From positions 1 through 6,639 of the forward strand of contig JAJZIZ010000038.1 of the NCBI GenBank assembly GCA_021846005.1: DNA of 6,639 nucleotides, written 5' to 3'. How positions within the stretch are numbered: the stretch's first letter is position 1; each line of letters opens with the position of its first letter. Both the position numbers and the translations under genes were made by a program. This DNA is from Microcaldota archaeon. GTDB lineage: Archaea; Micrarchaeota; Micrarchaeia; Micrarchaeales; CABMGC01. Below the pieces are notes generated by a model that saw only the letters and a list, made by a program, of their open reading frames with translations, was not told the DNA's origin and ran no database searches. This document shows positions 6,501-6,639 of the stretch, piece after piece.

Positions 6501-6589
6501 AGCTTGGTCTTCTTGAGCAATCCTAGTGCCAGGAAAAATCCAGGAACCATGATTGACAAGAATCCGATTAGTAGGTCAGTAAATAGCAT
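3527..6589 (-). CDS. aglB: Oligosaccharyltransferase AglB (STT3 family) with an unusual N-terminal extension
   Basis: AglB transfers a lipid-linked glycan to Asn in N-X-S/T sequons of proteins on the outer face of the membrane. The first loop motif EFDPYFD (240-246; metal ligand Asp242) closely matches the eukaryotic STT3 form. TVQE (551-554) fits the SVSE/TIXE motif of external loop 5. The invariant WWDYG (731-735) binds the sequon, and D794-x5-K800 is the likely DK/MI-type motif. About a dozen core membrane helices lie between 209 and 680, followed by a soluble domain to residue 1020 with twelve N-X-S/T sequons. Two things are odd. Ahead of the canonical first helix (about 209) come three extra membrane segments (about 4-25, 32-50, 70-88) and a charged coil (about 100-200). 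The second acidic motif reads AGEQLLE (357-363), where Leu361 seems to replace the usual Asp. I chose the ATG at 6589, about 30 nt from an AT-rich palindrome; GTG at 6601 would add four residues. It probably forms an operon with the glycosyltransferase. Confidence 0.95.
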   Translation of the reverse strand: MLFTDLLIGFLSIMVPGFFLALGLLKKTKLNIFEIGVIGFIFGMIFPPMLTWTESYFRNVIHIFSFSAGLYNVNVVILTIIGLAISYQQGALDFSFLKRRSTGKSSEAIVSNVRANAKERITGLRKQLSAAQLDMVIVKVHEREEEELVKRNSEEIKTLESKGAGPEELAKIRLSHIEQENTLLSGHEREEKNLLKGNGSSSSMDSKKWTYVVWGLLFAIMLITFASRMVNIGNAPKYFEFDPYFDMLSTRQILVYGYQFRLDYSAWPVNNGTTDRIQPLIPYLEAYWYRLADTHPNSPTISTSLLSLVSSYYPPIVAALLVFIVFMFVYHEYGSFPALTAAALIATMPTLITTFIAGEQLLEPWGLFALFFMVAAYALAVKYPSEKRYAILAGIAFASNFLGAHYYNVTSAVLALYILVQGVLDTLRKKSSIEFFKSNGIMLAVIILFYIIYAPYNATLSNRIPSILGIPTIIGFPLIAFIAALIFEYLPIYLGKYNLMERTTLNDLALRIGLLVLILLLAILSPLSKPITSFLALASHFTTPSTPLFMTVQEYVTTGPAFNFGASGFGIIGAGVGGFPLLVWVVLILFAAFTLYDILIKDSRSAIFTFVMVALLAFAAMSEIKYLPHFGVAYIIAIGIIIGELYLMINKMDPSKKQKALYALYAVVILAIIFESASVFSVFTAIGKNCNNVTSVVSATMFCNTLTPQWLSALSWMRSNIGPHAPRILAWWDYGDWINWFGNSNAVIRGDNAVATLDYNVAAHFVLGNQDGYNATRLSSFMDNTAQAGYLLFDNQLVQKWSALDFLACVYVNQTSKPYAVSQGAQYGQSFLIGTSPCETAHDPVTLALPVQPTINQYCSFSNTTTAVQAIALVGQTVPQVLNTTYCVSTSQTNQQGVLNVYNENGTKTNIVISTNYYLGSIAGPNGQTLMEFLAIYLPNGPNDTITNAPTEFYNSTYYKGFFFGKLPGYTLVYPKNFSGINMVNSTNTVMILKLNNYTGKLPYVPPKPTWVHNNYTIPG
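6018..6170 (-). repeat. In-frame 15-nt direct repeat within the AglB coiled region
   Basis: The plus-strand 15-mer TCTTCGCGCTCGTGG occurs at 6018-6032 and again at 6156-6170. The offset is 138 nt (46 codons), so the repeat is in frame. On the minus strand it encodes the start of HEREEEELVKRN (residues 141-152) and HEREEKNLLKGN (187-198), which suggests an internal duplication in the charged coil. Confidence 0.6.
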
Positions 6590-6614
6590 TGTAGAAACCA
6601 CTATAGAGTCTAGC

Positions 6615-6624
6615 GATAATTATG
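6615..6624 (-). promoter_or_regulatory. TATA-like element ahead of aglB
   Basis: The perfect 8-bp palindrome ATAATTAT (6616-6623), flanked by GCG and CGC, is centred about 30 nt upstream of the ATG at 6589. Read on the minus strand it gives CATAATTATC. Its spacing fits a short leader from the ATG start and is too close for the GTG at 6601. No strong purine-rich BRE is seen, and only 16 nt of upstream context remain in the window. Confidence 0.3.
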
Positions 6625-6639
6625 CGCAATAGATTACAG

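Noticed and set aside
1..6639. tRNA genes, rRNA, CRISPR arrays, insertion sequences
   Set aside because: I found no cloverleaf, no regularly spaced repeats, no transposase-like frame and no terminal inverted repeats with target duplications.

Overview
The window looks like a piece of an archaeal chromosome. The evidence is a group II chaperonin (thermosome) with a Gly/Met-rich tail, a TATA-binding-protein (TBP) domain, and an archaeal/eukaryal-type STT3 oligosaccharyltransferase (AglB). AT-rich TATA-like elements also sit about 20-35 nt ahead of start codons, as in archaeal promoters with leaderless or short-leader transcripts. The small, divergent TBP, the tight packing and the unusual AglB architecture suggest a reduced-genome DPANN-type archaeon, possibly Micrarchaeota/ARMAN-like. 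That placement is inference from gene features, not from a search.

Layout. Positions 1-166 hold the apparent start of a leftward gene that runs off the edge (promoter at about 41-48, ATG at 18), a strong dyad at 59-97, and the 3' flank of the thermosome gene. Positions 167-1822 (minus) encode a complete thermosome subunit. Positions 1823-2054 are a divergent intergenic region with AT-rich promoter elements for both flanking genes and a more GC-rich stretch (about 1943-2014) that can fold into nested stems. Positions 2055-2363 (plus) encode a 102-residue protein that is a single TBP repeat, where archaeal TBP normally has two. It converges on a minus-strand pair that reads aglB (3527-6589) and then a GT4-type glycosyltransferase (2366-3517). 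The stop codons of the TBP-like gene and the glycosyltransferase gene are two bases apart, inside one small palindrome.

Functionally there are three themes: protein folding (thermosome), transcription initiation (half-size TBP), and surface protein N-glycosylation (AglB plus a cytosolic glycosyltransferase that probably helps build the lipid-linked glycan). The most interesting item is the single-repeat TBP. It keeps the intercalating Phe pair and the minor-groove Asn and Thr, is strongly basic, and most resembles the C-terminal half of normal TBP. If it works at promoters it would most simply act as a homodimer. The AglB is also unusual: an N-terminal extension of about 200 residues with three predicted membrane segments and a charged coil, an apparent missing Asp in the second acidic motif, and a C-terminal domain dense in glycosylation sequons.
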